A DNA stretch of 64,000 nucleotides from Caryophanales bacterium. Its GTDB lineage: Bacteria; Bacillota; Bacilli; CAJFEE01. The stretch's first letter is position 1, and each line of letters begins with the position of its first letter. The position numbers were made by a program, and so were the translations under genes. The stretch lies in NCBI GenBank assembly GCA_029256085.1, contig JAQSYP010000001.1:62001-126000 (forward strand), written 5' to 3'. Positions 24,145-32,778 of the stretch are shown in pieces. Under the pieces are notes generated by a model, which worked only from the letters and a program-made list of their open reading frames with translations, did no database searches and had not been told where the DNA came from.

Positions 24145-26259
24145 ATGAAATTCAACTTAAATGATATTCGTGCATACGTTATTTCTCCAAATGAGTTTGA
24201 GGTAATTTTCGATACATACCTCAAACCAAAAGTGATGTCACTAAAGGAAAATGGACAGATAATAACAATTGATAATATTAATACAAATTCAAATAAAAAT
24301 AACACTACCATGTTATTTAAAATAAATAACAAATTTAGAATGAATAAAGTATATAAGTTTACTGTTGATAATTTGACTGTAACAGTATCTTTCGAAAAAT
24401 ATTATAGGACAAAAATATTTGAGGATGACTACTATTATAGTGGGGATGACCTCGGCGTTATTTTTAACGACAATGAAATTATGTTGAAAGTTTGGTCACC
24501 TACAGCTGAGCAAATTGAATTAATTTTATATAGCCCTATAGACCATAGAAAGCTAATTAAAGAAATGACAAGAGGTAAGTCGGGAGTATGGTCTTGCGTT
24601 ATTAATATAAAGTATAGACAGTGGCTTTATAAATATAACGTAATTAGAGATCATCATAACAATGAAATAGTCGACCCTTATGCAAAGGCAGTAAGTGCGA
24701 ACGGTGATGAAGGAGTACTAGTTAATGTAGATCATACAAGAGTTATACAAAAGCATATTATAAGGCCGTATACTAAGGCTGAGTCAATCATTTATGAAAC
24801 ACACGTAAGGGATTTTACAATAGATGATGAAAGTGGAGTTAAGTTTAAGGGCAAATATTTAGGATTTATTGAATCATCTCCTCGAAAAAGCACTAGTCTA
24901 GATTATTTAAGAAATTTAGGGATTACACATATTGAACTTTTACCAGTTTCTGACTTTGAAGGTGTCAATGAGTTAAATCCAGACCATTACTATAATTGGG
25001 GATACAATCCAGTGAATTTTTTTGTACCTGAAGGATCTTACAGTATTTCTCCAAATAATCCATCTTCAAGACTGCTTGAGATAAAAACAATGATTGAAGC
25101 TGTTCATAAACGGGGACTAGGCGTTATTTTAGATTTTGTATTCAATCATGTTTATGATATAGCCTCAAGCCCATTAGAGATACTAGTTCCTGGTTATTTT
25201 TTTCGGAAATGGGATAACGGTGTTTTGGCAAATGGAAGTGGTTGTGGAAATGATATAGCTTCTGAAAATTCTATGGCTAGAAAGCTAATTTTAGATTGCG
25301 TGAGATACTGGATTGAAGAATTTAACATTGATGGAATTCGCCTTGATCTTATGGGGAATTTAGATATACAAACGGTCTCTGAGATGGATATTTTATGCAA
25401 ACGATTGAAGCCTGAATTTATCTTATTAGGTGAAGGTTGGAATCTAAATACAAAACTATCAAATGAAAGTAAAGCTATAATAGAAAACGCATTTCAGTTA
25501 GAGAACGTTAGTTTTTTTAATGACCAATATCGTGATAGTTTGAAAGGATCATCATTTACTCTAAGTCATAAAGGTATAGGGTTAGGTGCAGAAGTTAATG
25601 AAACGGTACTTAAGGATATTCTAATAGGTAAGCTGACAAGGAATCAAACAAACGTTTTTGTAAAGCCAAGCCAATCTGTTAATTATATAGAATGCCATGA
25701 TAATCATACGATTTGGGATAAAATGATAATTTCTAACTATTATGAAGATGAAGCGTGCAGAGTGAGAAGACAGTTACTAATGAATAGTATTTTATTAATT
25801 TCACATGGTGTTGCATTTATACACAGTGGTCAAGAATTTTGTAGAACAAAGTTTCATGATGGTAATAGCTATAAATCTGGAGATGAAATAAATAAAATTA
25901 GATGGAAGAATATTATTAAACATAATTCATATATTGAAAAGTTAAAAGATATAATTAGTTTTAGAAAAAGATCAGGAATCTATAAGATTGATGATTATGC
26001 TGAGATTGAAAGAATAATGAAAATATCGATAGTTGATGAAAAACTATTTAAAATAGAGTATAACGATACTGATTTTTATGGAGAATATGAAAATATAATT
26101 ATTTATATTAACTTTGATAAAGTAGACAAAACTATAAGTATTTCAAAAGACATTAAGTTTAAATTTATCTCTGATATTAGTAAACCAACCATTGATAATG
26201 AGCTGGTAATTGAGTACCTTTCATTAAAGATTCTAATTAAAAACAAATATTCGCCTTGA
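24145..26259 (+). CDS. pulA: Type I pullulanase
   Basis: The 704-residue protein has N-terminal carbohydrate-binding and CBM48-like regions (~110-200, MLKVWSPTAEQIELILYS) and a GH13 catalytic domain (~215-590). Family motifs are the type I pullulanase signature YNWGYNPVNFFVPEGSYS, region I DFVFNHVYD, region II GIRLDLMG (nucleophile Asp), region III LGEGWN (acid/base Glu) and region IV ECHDNHT. It hydrolyses alpha-1,6 branches in pullulan, glycogen or starch-derived oligosaccharides. There is no signal peptide, so it acts inside the cell like B. subtilis AmyX. The start region is embedded in a hairpin, so expression may be conditional. Confidence 0.95.
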   Translation: MKFNLNDIRAYVISPNEFEVIFDTYLKPKVMSLKENGQIITIDNINTNSNKNNTTMLFKINNKFRMNKVYKFTVDNLTVTVSFEKYYRTKIFEDDYYYSGDDLGVIFNDNEIMLKVWSPTAEQIELILYSPIDHRKLIKEMTRGKSGVWSCVINIKYRQWLYKYNVIRDHHNNEIVDPYAKAVSANGDEGVLVNVDHTRVIQKHIIRPYTKAESIIYETHVRDFTIDDESGVKFKGKYLGFIESSPRKSTSLDYLRNLGITHIELLPVSDFEGVNELNPDHYYNWGYNPVNFFVPEGSYSISPNNPSSRLLEIKTMIEAVHKRGLGVILDFVFNHVYDIASSPLEILVPGYFFRKWDNGVLANGSGCGNDIASENSMARKLILDCVRYWIEEFNIDGIRLDLMGNLDIQTVSEMDILCKRLKPEFILLGEGWNLNTKLSNESKAIIENAFQLENVSFFNDQYRDSLKGSSFTLSHKGIGLGAEVNETVLKDILIGKLTRNQTNVFVKPSQSVNYIECHDNHTIWDKMIISNYYEDEACRVRRQLLMNSILLISHGVAFIHSGQEFCRTKFHDGNSYKSGDEINKIRWKNIIKHNSYIEKLKDIISFRKRSGIYKIDDYAEIERIMKISIVDEKLFKIEYNDTDFYGEYENIIIYINFDKVDKTISISKDIKFKFISDISKPTIDNELVIEYLSLKILIKNKYSP

Positions 26260-26290
26260 CGATAGAAAAGATGCGAATGTAAAATAGTAC

Positions 26291-26319
26291 GAGATGGCTT
26301 AATAGCTGTCTCTTTTTTT
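26291..26319 (+). terminator. Terminator after pulA
   Basis: GAGATGGCT and AGCTGTCTC pair (with two G-T pairs) around TAAT and are followed by T7. Confidence 0.85.
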
Positions 26320-26359
26320 CTACTATAAATTTAAATTTGCATAATTGAAGGTGAACTAT

Positions 26360-27145
26360 TTGGAACAGTTGCTTGGTGATGAGTGGAAGCTCTATCCAGC
26401 TGGCGGCTCATCAGGTGAGGCGTTTTTAGCTGTAAATCATACTCAAAAATTATTTGTAAAGCGTAATTCATCACCATTCCTTGCTGTCCTATCTGCTGAA
26501 GGAATTGTGCCGAAACTACTATGGACTAAAAGATTAACCAACGGTGACGTATTAACTGCGCAACAATGGATTGAGGGAAGAAGGCTACGACCGGATGAAA
26601 TGCAGTGTCGAAATGTAGCTATGTTGCTAAAAAAAATACATGCATCTGCACCTTTATTGGCACTTTTAAAAAGAACTGACGGTAATTGTTTTAGTTACTT
26701 CAATTGTGAATTAGAACTAGAATTAGTCAAAAGTGGGCTAGAATACGTATATGAATCGTTTGAGCGATATATTTTATTCTTAGAAGAAGGCTTAGAAAAA
26801 GTGAAAAGTGCTCATCAGGTAGTTTGTCACTGTGATCTTAGCCATCATAACTTTTTATTGGATGAGTACGACGAATTGTATTTAGTTGATTGGGATCAGA
26901 CTAAAATAGCTGATCCTGCATATGATATAGCTTTTATTCTGTTAACATATGTACCATCAGATAAATGGAATGAATGGTTAGAAGTATATAATAATAGTTA
27001 TGATAGAGAACTTATCCAAAGAGTAAAGTGGTATGTTATTTTAATAGATTTAATTGTTATAAGTAATAAAAATAAGCAAGGTGCAAATCATCATGACCTC
27101 GCTTATGAATTGACAAAAATTAATAAAATATTTATCAGTATTTGA
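26360..27145 (+). CDS. ytmP: Phosphotransferase of the choline kinase/APH family (YtmP)
   Basis: The best start is TTG 26360 with SD GAAGGTGA 6 bases upstream, giving MEQLLGDEWKLYPAGGSSGE and 261 residues. The fold is the aminoglycoside phosphotransferase/choline kinase type: a glycine-rich loop (PAGGSSGEAF), a lysine strand (LFVKRN), the catalytic loop VVCHCDLSHHNFLLDE with HxDxxxxN, and the metal-binding YLVDWDQT. The substrate is unknown. It converges on ytzH and precedes trmB, as in Bacillus ytmP-ytzH-ytmQ. Confidence 0.88.
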   Translation: MEQLLGDEWKLYPAGGSSGEAFLAVNHTQKLFVKRNSSPFLAVLSAEGIVPKLLWTKRLTNGDVLTAQQWIEGRRLRPDEMQCRNVAMLLKKIHASAPLLALLKRTDGNCFSYFNCELELELVKSGLEYVYESFERYILFLEEGLEKVKSAHQVVCHCDLSHHNFLLDEYDELYLVDWDQTKIADPAYDIAFILLTYVPSDKWNEWLEVYNNSYDRELIQRVKWYVILIDLIVISNKNKQGANHHDLAYELTKINKIFISI

Positions 27146-27180
27146 TTATTTTGTAATTTCCTGGGAAATTATCGTAAAAT

Positions 27181-27459
27181 TTAGCTTAATGTAGGAAATT
27201 GATTGACCCAATTTGTTATATTGTCTTGATTTGTATTAATATGGCTGTCTAAGTCAGGTGTATATTTCCCTTGCTGACTATAATAATATACTTCTTCAAG
27301 TAATTGCTTAGTTTGACTGTCAAGTTCATCGTTACCTAGTAATGATTTAATAAGACGTTCCATTTGTTCACATTCAGACAAAGTTCCACAACAATCAGAG
27401 AGATGATTTGTTAGAATATCGTGTAAAACTTGTAATTGATCTTGATGACTTAGTGGCAT
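27181..27459 (-). CDS. ytzH: YtzH-like small protein
   Basis: I chose the internal ATG at 27459 because GGTAGGTG lies 5 bases upstream; an upstream in-frame start exists at 27546 but has weaker support. The product is then 92 residues (MPLSHQDQLQVLHDILTNHL ...), the length of B. subtilis YtzH. It is mostly helical and polar, with CCGTLSECEQMERLI in the middle. Function is unknown. It is transcribed against ytmP and divergently from trmB. Confidence 0.85.
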   Translation of the reverse strand: MPLSHQDQLQVLHDILTNHLSDCCGTLSECEQMERLIKSLLGNDELDSQTKQLLEEVYYYSQQGKYTPDLDSHINTNQDNITNWVNQFPTLS

Positions 27460-27589
27460 ATAAACACCTACCGTAGCTAATATATTTGAAAAAGACGTCT
27501 GCTTTTCCATAAAATTATAATTGCCGTTATAATAAAATTTATACAATGAACCTAAACTAGATTAATAAATAGACATTTAAGGAGTAACT

Positions 27590-28228
27590 ATGAGATTAAG
27601 AAATAAGCCTGGAGCAATGGATAGAATAAAGCAATTCCCTAACCTAGTAATAGATAAACCAGAAGCACTAAAAGGCTTGTGGAAAAAACAGTTTAATAAC
27701 TATAACCCAATAAATATTGAAATTGGAACTGGTAGAGGCGATTTTATTGTGGGTATGGCAAAGTTACATCCACAAGTAAACTTTATCGGTATTGAAAAGT
27801 ATACTAGTGTAATTATTGATGCAATGGAAAAAGTCATTGAAGAAGGCTTAACAAACATTGTTTTCTTGAATAAAGATGCAGATAAGCTTACCGAGTATTT
27901 TGAAAAGAATGAGGTAGGAAGAGTTTACCTTAATTTCTCAGACCCGTGGCCAAAATCTAGGCACCATAAAAGAAGACTAACTCACAAAAACTTCTTAGAT
28001 AAATACAAACTAATTATGCCTGATAATGGAGAAGTTCATTTTAAAACAGATAATGTGAATTTATTTGAGTTTAGCTTACAAAGCTTATCAGAAGAAAATT
28101 TTATTTTGCAAAATATCTCATTAGATTTACACAACTCAGGTATCAAGAATAATGTAATGACTGAATATGAAAGAAAGTTCTCTGAAAAAGGTCAAAAAAT
28201 AATGAGACTAGAAGCTAAATTAAAATAA
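27590..28228 (+). CDS. trmB: tRNA (guanine-N7-)-methyltransferase TrmB
   Basis: The 212-residue protein starts MRLRNKPGAMDRI. It has the SAM-binding strand IEIGTGRGDFI, the acidic IGIEKYTSV, and the TrmB signature NFSDPWPKSRHHKRRLTHKNF, followed by GEVHFKTDN and MTEYERKF. It methylates G46 of tRNA variable loops. SD AAGGAG supports the ATG. A strong terminator follows. Confidence 0.97.
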   Translation: MRLRNKPGAMDRIKQFPNLVIDKPEALKGLWKKQFNNYNPINIEIGTGRGDFIVGMAKLHPQVNFIGIEKYTSVIIDAMEKVIEEGLTNIVFLNKDADKLTEYFEKNEVGRVYLNFSDPWPKSRHHKRRLTHKNFLDKYKLIMPDNGEVHFKTDNVNLFEFSLQSLSEENFILQNISLDLHNSGIKNNVMTEYERKFSEKGQKIMRLEAKLK

Positions 28229-28256
28229 GAGAGTGCGAGTAATCGCACTCTCTTTA
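28228..28256 (+). terminator. Terminator after trmB
   Basis: A perfect 11-bp stem (AGAGAGTGCGA / TCGCACTCTCT) with loop GTAA is followed by TTTATT. Confidence 0.9.
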
Positions 28257-28320
28257 TTGTTTGACGGTGTTCTATAAAGCTTAGAAATATAATTAAAGTA
28301 ACATCACGGCCTTAAACGTC

Positions 28321-28440
28321 CAATTATTTTTCGACAAGAGCGTACGGAAAAATTTGGATTACCAAACTTGGTGTACATGTTTTCAAATAATTTTCGACAA
28401 CGCGGTGCAAAAAAAGGATTTCTTGGTGCACCTTTACATA
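28321..28440. repeat. Two imperfect ~60-bp direct repeats
   Basis: Copies start near 28325 and 28387. Shared blocks in order are TTTTCGACAA, GCG, a run of A, GGATT and TTGGTG followed by ACAT or ACCT. Divergence is high, so it looks like a decayed duplication. Confidence 0.5.
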
Positions 28441-28490
28441 AAGGTGGTGCAATATATCAAATTGACGGTGCAATTTTTTGAAAAACAAGA

Positions 28491-28522
28491 GTAGGCTGTT
28501 ATCAAATGTGATAACAGCCTAC
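28491..28522 (-). terminator. Perfect stem-loop, probable terminator of ytzB-like gene
   Basis: GTAGGCTGTTATCA and its complement pair over 14 bp around AATG. Read on the minus strand it is followed by TCTTGTTTTTC, so it suits the gene ending at 28693. Confidence 0.65.
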
Positions 28523-28616
28523 TTGATAATTTTATACTAAGGAAACATTAACATTACCTGCCACTCTCAAAAACTCCTAGTGTGAAGAAACATAATTAGA
28601 AAGCGAGGTATCATTT

Positions 28617-28687
28617 GGATTAGAAAAATCTATATGGATTAAAAAATTAAATTTCGTATTAAAAAAATTAAATTTCAGATTTAAAAC
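28617..28687. repeat. Decayed A-rich array related to the 9573 array
   Basis: Three to four diverged units of 19-22 bases, each starting GGATTA or TATTAAAAAA and containing AAATT, resemble the 21-base units at 9573-9688. Confidence 0.5.
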
Positions 28688-28692
28688 CTTGT

Positions 28693-29004
28693 TTAGCTTA
28701 CCTGATAAATTTCAACAATTGAACCTGTATCGGGATTTGCATAAAATTCAAATTTTTCTTCGCCGTAATTAGTTTCAACTGTCAATCCGCCTCTAACAAC
28801 TTCAAATGATTCTTCATTATCTGTAAACTTTTCTCGAACCATACATATCCAAGAACCTATAACCTTACCATTTAAATGAATTTGGGACTTAACTTTATTC
28901 AATAGCTTATCAGATGATAGTGCCCTATTCTGATTTTTCTCTAATAACAAGTATGTACTAGCTGCACCGATGCCAAATCCAAGTAATAAATTTCCAAGTT
29001 TCAA
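28693..29004 (-). CDS. ytzB: YtzB-like membrane-anchored PepSY-type protein
   Basis: I chose TTG 29004 (SD GAGGGTG, 6 bases) rather than the ATG at 29043; this gives 103 residues, close to B. subtilis YtzB. An N-terminal membrane anchor (KLGNLLLGFGIGAASTYLLL) is followed by a small domain ending FEFYANPDTGSIVEIYQVS, the shape of a PepSY domain: long helix, strands and a final D-x-x-T-G-x-I turn. Such domains may inhibit extracellular peptidases. It is divergent from the M42 peptidase gene. Confidence 0.8.
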   Translation of the reverse strand: MKLGNLLLGFGIGAASTYLLLEKNQNRALSSDKLLNKVKSQIHLNGKVIGSWICMVREKFTDNEESFEVVRGGLTVETNYGEEKFEFYANPDTGSIVEIYQVS

Positions 29005-29178
29005 AGAAAACACCCTCTTTATATAAAATTGTTTAAGTTGCAATGCATGTTTAATTCTTAGTTTATGTTAATATTATTAATATTGTAGTTTCTCTTCAAT
29101 ATTATAATACATAACTAGAAATAATTTGTTTTTTTTAATAAAATTGAAATTATACCTTACATAAGGATGTGTGTATTT

Positions 29179-30249
29179 GTGAATAAGAATACTTTAGAAT
29201 TATTTAAAAAAATAACTGAGCTACCTGGAGCTCCAGGTTTTGAACACGAAGTTAGGAATTACATGAAAAGCAGGCTTGCACCTTTTTCGGATGAATTAAT
29301 TCAAGATGGAATAGGTAGTGTTTTTGGTGTTAAGTATGGAAAGAAAGATCATTTAAAAGTTATGGTTGCTGGCCACATGGATGAAGTTGGCTTTATGGTA
29401 ACTCAAATTACTGAACAAGGATTAATTCGTTTTCAACCTTTAGGAGGTTGGTGGAATCAAGTTCTACTTGCTCAAAGGGTACAAATTATAACGAATAACG
29501 GTCCAGTAGTAGGTGTTATTTCCTCAATTCCACCACACTTATTAAGTGAACAGCTACGTGCAAAGCCGATGGAAATAAAGAATATGTTAATTGACATCGG
29601 AGCAGATAATAAAGATGATGTAAAAAAGATCGGTGTTAAACCTGGTCAGCAAATTGTTCCTATTTGTGAGTTTACGGAAATGTCTAATCCTAACAAGTTG
29701 CTGGCTAAAGCTTGGGATAATCGTTACGGTTGTGGATTAGCAATTGAACTCATGGAAGAGCTAAAAGACGATAAGCTTGAGCCGACAATCTACGTTGGGG
29801 CAACAGTCCAAGAAGAAGTGGGACTTAGGGGTGCGCAAACTGCTGCTAATCTTATCAAACCAGATGTGTTTTTTGCATTAGACGCGTCACCTGCTAATGA
29901 TATGTCAGGTGAAAAAAATGAATTTGGTAAGTTAGGGCACGGGGTACTACTAAGAATTTTAGACAGAACAATGATAACAAATAGCAAAATGCGTGATTAT
30001 GTCTTAGATACTGCTGAGACACATAATATTCCATATCAATACTTTGTATCGCAAGGTGGAACCGATGCTGGTAAAGTACATTTAGCGAACGAAGGTGTGC
30101 CTTCAATTGTAATTGGCATATGTTCAAGATACATACATACATCAGCGTCTATTATACATAAAGACGACTATTTAGCTGCTAAAAGTCTATTAACACACTT
30201 AGTTAGAAACATAGATGAAGATATTATTAAGGGGTTACATAATTTTTAG
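29179..30249 (+). CDS. ytoP: M42-family glutamyl/aminopeptidase (YtoP)
   Basis: I take GTG 29179 (AAGGATGTG SD, 7-8 bases) as start; ATG 29167 is an alternative. The ~356-residue protein has the M42 motifs: [13 protein letters not shown], metal ligand [21 protein letters not shown], the catalytic [13 protein letters not shown] and DASPAND, then GGTDAGKVH and RYIHTSASI. It forms a cytoplasmic di-metal aminopeptidase, probably a dodecamer as in related enzymes. B. subtilis YtoP occupies this position. Confidence 0.93.
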   Translation: MNKNTLELFKKITELPGAPGFEHEVRNYMKSRLAPFSDELIQDGIGSVFGVKYGKKDHLKVMVAGHMDEVGFMVTQITEQGLIRFQPLGGWWNQVLLAQRVQIITNNGPVVGVISSIPPHLLSEQLRAKPMEIKNMLIDIGADNKDDVKKIGVKPGQQIVPICEFTEMSNPNKLLAKAWDNRYGCGLAIELMEELKDDKLEPTIYVGATVQEEVGLRGAQTAANLIKPDVFFALDASPANDMSGEKNEFGKLGHGVLLRILDRTMITNSKMRDYVLDTAETHNIPYQYFVSQGGTDAGKVHLANEGVPSIVIGICSRYIHTSASIIHKDDYLAAKSLLTHLVRNIDEDIIKGLHNF

Positions 30250-30252
30250 GAC

Positions 30253-30276
30253 AGGGAAGCTAATTGCTTCCTTTTC
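30253..30276 (+). terminator. Terminator after ytoP
   Basis: GGGAAGC and GCTTCCT pair around TAATT and are followed by a short T-rich tract; the T run is weak. Confidence 0.6.
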
Positions 30277-30300
30277 CTATGAAATGAAAGAGGTATTAGT

Positions 30301-30837
30301 ATGAAGATAGGGATTGGATCATTAAATCCTACCAAAGTAAACGCTGTTAGTAGTATTTTTCCTGATAAAGAAGTTATTGCACTTGTAACGGATTCAGGTG
30401 TCTCATCTCAACCGATGTCGATTGAAGAAACGGTTAATGGTGCGTTAAATAGAGCGAAACATTGTATGAAAATTAATGATGAAATAGATTTTGCAATAGG
30501 TCTTGAGGGTGGCGTCAATAAGTATGACTTTGGTTTATTTTTAGTTAATTGGGGTGTTTTAGTAGATAGAAATGGATTAGAGATTGTTGCAGGAGGATCA
30601 CAGATTAAATTACCAGATAACTTCTATAATGAATTACACTCTGGAATAGAATTAAAAGATTTACTTCATAATTTTTGTGGAATTGAGGAAATTAATAAGA
30701 AGCAAGGTGCAATTGGTATATTTACCAATAATGAATTAACTAGAATGCAGATGTTTTCAGAAGTAGTAAAGTTATTAAAAGGACAATATAATTTTTATAA
30801 ACTAAGTGAAGGTGTACATGATGAAAAAATATATTAA
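30301..30837 (+). CDS. DUF84 inosine/xanthosine triphosphatase-like protein (YjjX type)
   Basis: The 178-residue protein begins MKIGIGSLNPTKVNAV, the DUF84/YjjX nucleotide-binding signature, followed by VSSQPMSIEETVNGALNRA and FAIGLEGGVNKY. Characterised members hydrolyse non-canonical ITP and XTP, cleaning the nucleotide pool. It starts at ATG 30301 behind AAAGAGG. Its 3' end overlaps the next lipoprotein gene by 17 bases, implying co-translation. Confidence 0.88.
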   Translation: MKIGIGSLNPTKVNAVSSIFPDKEVIALVTDSGVSSQPMSIEETVNGALNRAKHCMKINDEIDFAIGLEGGVNKYDFGLFLVNWGVLVDRNGLEIVAGGSQIKLPDNFYNELHSGIELKDLLHNFCGIEEINKKQGAIGIFTNNELTRMQMFSEVVKLLKGQYNFYKLSEGVHDEKIY

Positions 30838-31342
30838 ACTTATCGCTGTTTCAATTCTCTCGATAAGTCTATCTGGATGTTTCGAGAACGAAAAAGAGTT
30901 AAAAAAGGAAATAACGTCTTTCTCAAATGCTGCATTTGACAGAAAAGGTGAGAAACCAAATTACAAGGGAAAAGGTCATGACTTTTTTCTTCCTAAAAGT
31001 GTTGAAGTTGAGAAGGCAGAAGCTAATAATTACATTTTGAACGGTGAAGGCGGAACTTATTTATTATTCATTAATCCAAAGGAAGATAAAAACAGTAATA
31101 CACTTCATAAGATTTTAGAAGAGCAAAAAGGAAACAAGAAGGAATACATAAATTTAGTTACTAATGATACAGCGAGATACGAATACTTATATATATTAAA
31201 AGATAAAGAAGAAAACTATGAGATATACACTGGTATCGGTGGTATTAAAATATCAGGTTTAACGAGCTTAAGTAATGTTGAGGAATCAGTACACGAGATG
31301 ACTGAAATATTAATTTCAGTAAAAGAAAATAACGGAAAATAG
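30821..31342 (+). CDS. Small lipoprotein of unknown function
   Basis: I chose ATG 30821 with SD GAAGGTG 6 bases upstream; ATG 30818 is too close. The 173-residue product has a classic lipoprotein signal ([20 protein letters not shown]), so Cys20 becomes lipidated. The mature part is acidic and lysine-rich without a domain I recognise. It overlaps the DUF84 gene and is followed 10 bases later by the thioredoxin-like gene, so it belongs to this operon. Confidence 0.8.
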   Translation: MKKYIKLIAVSILSISLSGCFENEKELKKEITSFSNAAFDRKGEKPNYKGKGHDFFLPKSVEVEKAEANNYILNGEGGTYLLFINPKEDKNSNTLHKILEEQKGNKKEYINLVTNDTARYEYLYILKDKEENYEIYTGIGGIKISGLTSLSNVEESVHEMTEILISVKENNGK

Positions 31343-31352
31343 TGAGGTATAT

Positions 31353-31670
31353 ATGAAAAAGATAGTTTCATTAGAGGATTTTCAAAAAGCAAAAGAAGGG
31401 GTTAAATCGGTTTTATTATTTTCGGCAGATTGGTGTCCGGATTGTCGTTTCATAGAACCTTTTTTCCCTGAAGTTGAATCGAATTTTTCTGATTTTACGT
31501 TTTTTTATGTGGACCGTGATAAGTTTTTAGATCAATGCATTGAACTAGATGTTTACGGGATACCGAGTTTTTTAATATTTAATCATGGAAAAGAAATCGG
31601 TAGGTTTGTAAATAAAGATAGAAAAACGCGTGAACAAATTGAAGCATTTTTAAATCAGCACAATGTTTAA
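31353..31670 (+). CDS. ytpP: Thioredoxin-like protein YtpP
   Basis: The 105-residue protein is a thioredoxin fold with redox motif WCPDC (in [17 protein letters not shown]), the cis-proline strand YGIPSFLIF and no signal peptide. The CPDC active site differs from CGPC of TrxA. Location between the M42 peptidase region and DUF1444 matches B. subtilis ytpP. It should reduce cytoplasmic disulfides or mixed thiols; partners are unknown. Confidence 0.92.
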   Translation: MKKIVSLEDFQKAKEGVKSVLLFSADWCPDCRFIEPFFPEVESNFSDFTFFYVDRDKFLDQCIELDVYGIPSFLIFNHGKEIGRFVNKDRKTREQIEAFLNQHNV

Positions 31671-31700
31671 AAAATAAACTAACGGTAGCAGGTGAAACTA

Positions 31701-32489
31701 ATGGATGCTCAAAAACTATTAGAGCTATTAAATGAAAGACTTGAGAAAATTGGATTACTAGGAGATCTTGAAGATGAAGAATCATTGATTAAAGTTAAAA
31801 TTAGTAATAAAAACGTCTCTATAAAGGTTTCAGAAGCAATAGCTAAGTATGAGAGAGTTAATAAACAAGCTATCGATGAGTATTTCTATTACATAAATGA
31901 ATTAAAAACTTTAGAAAATGAAAATAAACAGATCAATCTTTCAAATATTTATCCAGTAGTCAAATCAGCTTCCTTTCCTACTAGTAGTAATAATGGGGTT
32001 GAGCTTATACATTCAGAACATACTTCTGAAACTAGAGTTTATTTTGTTCTTGATTTAGGGAAGAGTTATAAATTCTTAGACGTTGAAAATTTAACTTCCA
32101 ATAACCTTACAGTAAAAGAAGTTAAGGATCTAGCAATGTTAAATTTAGAGAAATTGGCCTTTCCAGTCAAGGAAGATGAGGTAGCTGGTAATAAGTATTA
32201 TTTCATTAATCCTAAAGACGGATATGATGCTAGTAGAATTCTACTGAAAAATAAACTGAATGAATTCTATTCTGTTAAAAAGGGAAATATCGTAGTTTCG
32301 ATACCTCATCAAGATGTAATGATTATTGGTGATATTGTAAACAATACTGGATATGATGTGATTGCTCAAATGGCAACAGGTTATTTCATGAAAGGGAAAT
32401 CACCTATAACTTCACTTGTGTTTGAGTATAATGGCAATGAACTAACACCTTTATTCGTATTAGCCAACAAAAAGCCAAAATTTAATTAA
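31701..32489 (+). CDS. ytpQ: DUF1444 protein YtpQ
   Basis: ATG 31701 has SD GCAGGTGA at good distance; GTG 31692 overlaps that SD. The 262-residue protein (MDAQKLLELLNERLEKIGLL ...) fits the DUF1444 family, conserved in Bacillales next to ytpP. It contains PHQDVMIIGDIVNNTGYDV and ends SLVFEYNGNELTPLFVLANKK. Function is unknown. In B. subtilis ytpR follows; here a repeat element and the sftA gene follow instead. Confidence 0.85.
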   Translation: MDAQKLLELLNERLEKIGLLGDLEDEESLIKVKISNKNVSIKVSEAIAKYERVNKQAIDEYFYYINELKTLENENKQINLSNIYPVVKSASFPTSSNNGVELIHSEHTSETRVYFVLDLGKSYKFLDVENLTSNNLTVKEVKDLAMLNLEKLAFPVKEDEVAGNKYYFINPKDGYDASRILLKNKLNEFYSVKKGNIVVSIPHQDVMIIGDIVNNTGYDVIAQMATGYFMKGKSPITSLVFEYNGNELTPLFVLANKKPKFN

Positions 32490-32500
32490 CGCCATTTCAA

Positions 32501-32541
32501 AAGTAGCTAAGGAATGTGTTATAATTCCTCAGCTGCTTTTT
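32501..32541 (+). terminator. Terminator after ytpQ
   Basis: AGTAGCTAAGGAAT pairs with ATTCCTCAGCTGCT (mismatch and wobble aside) and is followed by T5. Confidence 0.85.
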
Positions 32542-32618
32542 ATATTATGTGAATACAAAAAAATATCCCATTTTTATATGGAAAGGTTATATAATATTCA
32601 TATAGTTTGCTATTTTTT

Positions 32619-32727
32619 TAGCTAATAGGAAAGTATAAACTCTGACTAGTTCATACTTTCCTAACGCGCATAAGTGCAACTACGGTCTGCCGTCGGCTTA
32701 AAGGCTCGGCAATCGCCGAGTTTTCTT
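32619..32727. repeat. Interspersed hairpin repeat R1, copy B
   Basis: This copy is inverted relative to copy A. It has the long hairpin TAGGAAAGTATAAACT ... AGTTCATACTTTCCTA, then GCATAAGTGCAACTACGG, then CTCGGCAATCGCCGAG. It fills the ytpQ–sftA gap. Confidence 0.85.
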
Positions 32728-32778
32728 TACATTTTACGATATAAATCGATTACATAAAAATTAAAGGAAGTTTTGAAC

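Larger units (their letters stand above)
28257..28692. other. 436-base gap holding degenerate repeats and a terminator
   Basis: No convincing gene lies here. It contains two imperfect ~60-base direct repeats (28321-28440; each TTTTCGACAA ... GGATT ... GGTG), several GGTGCA words, a perfect 14-bp stem-loop at 28491-28522, and a decayed A-rich array at 28617-28687. Confidence 0.7.
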
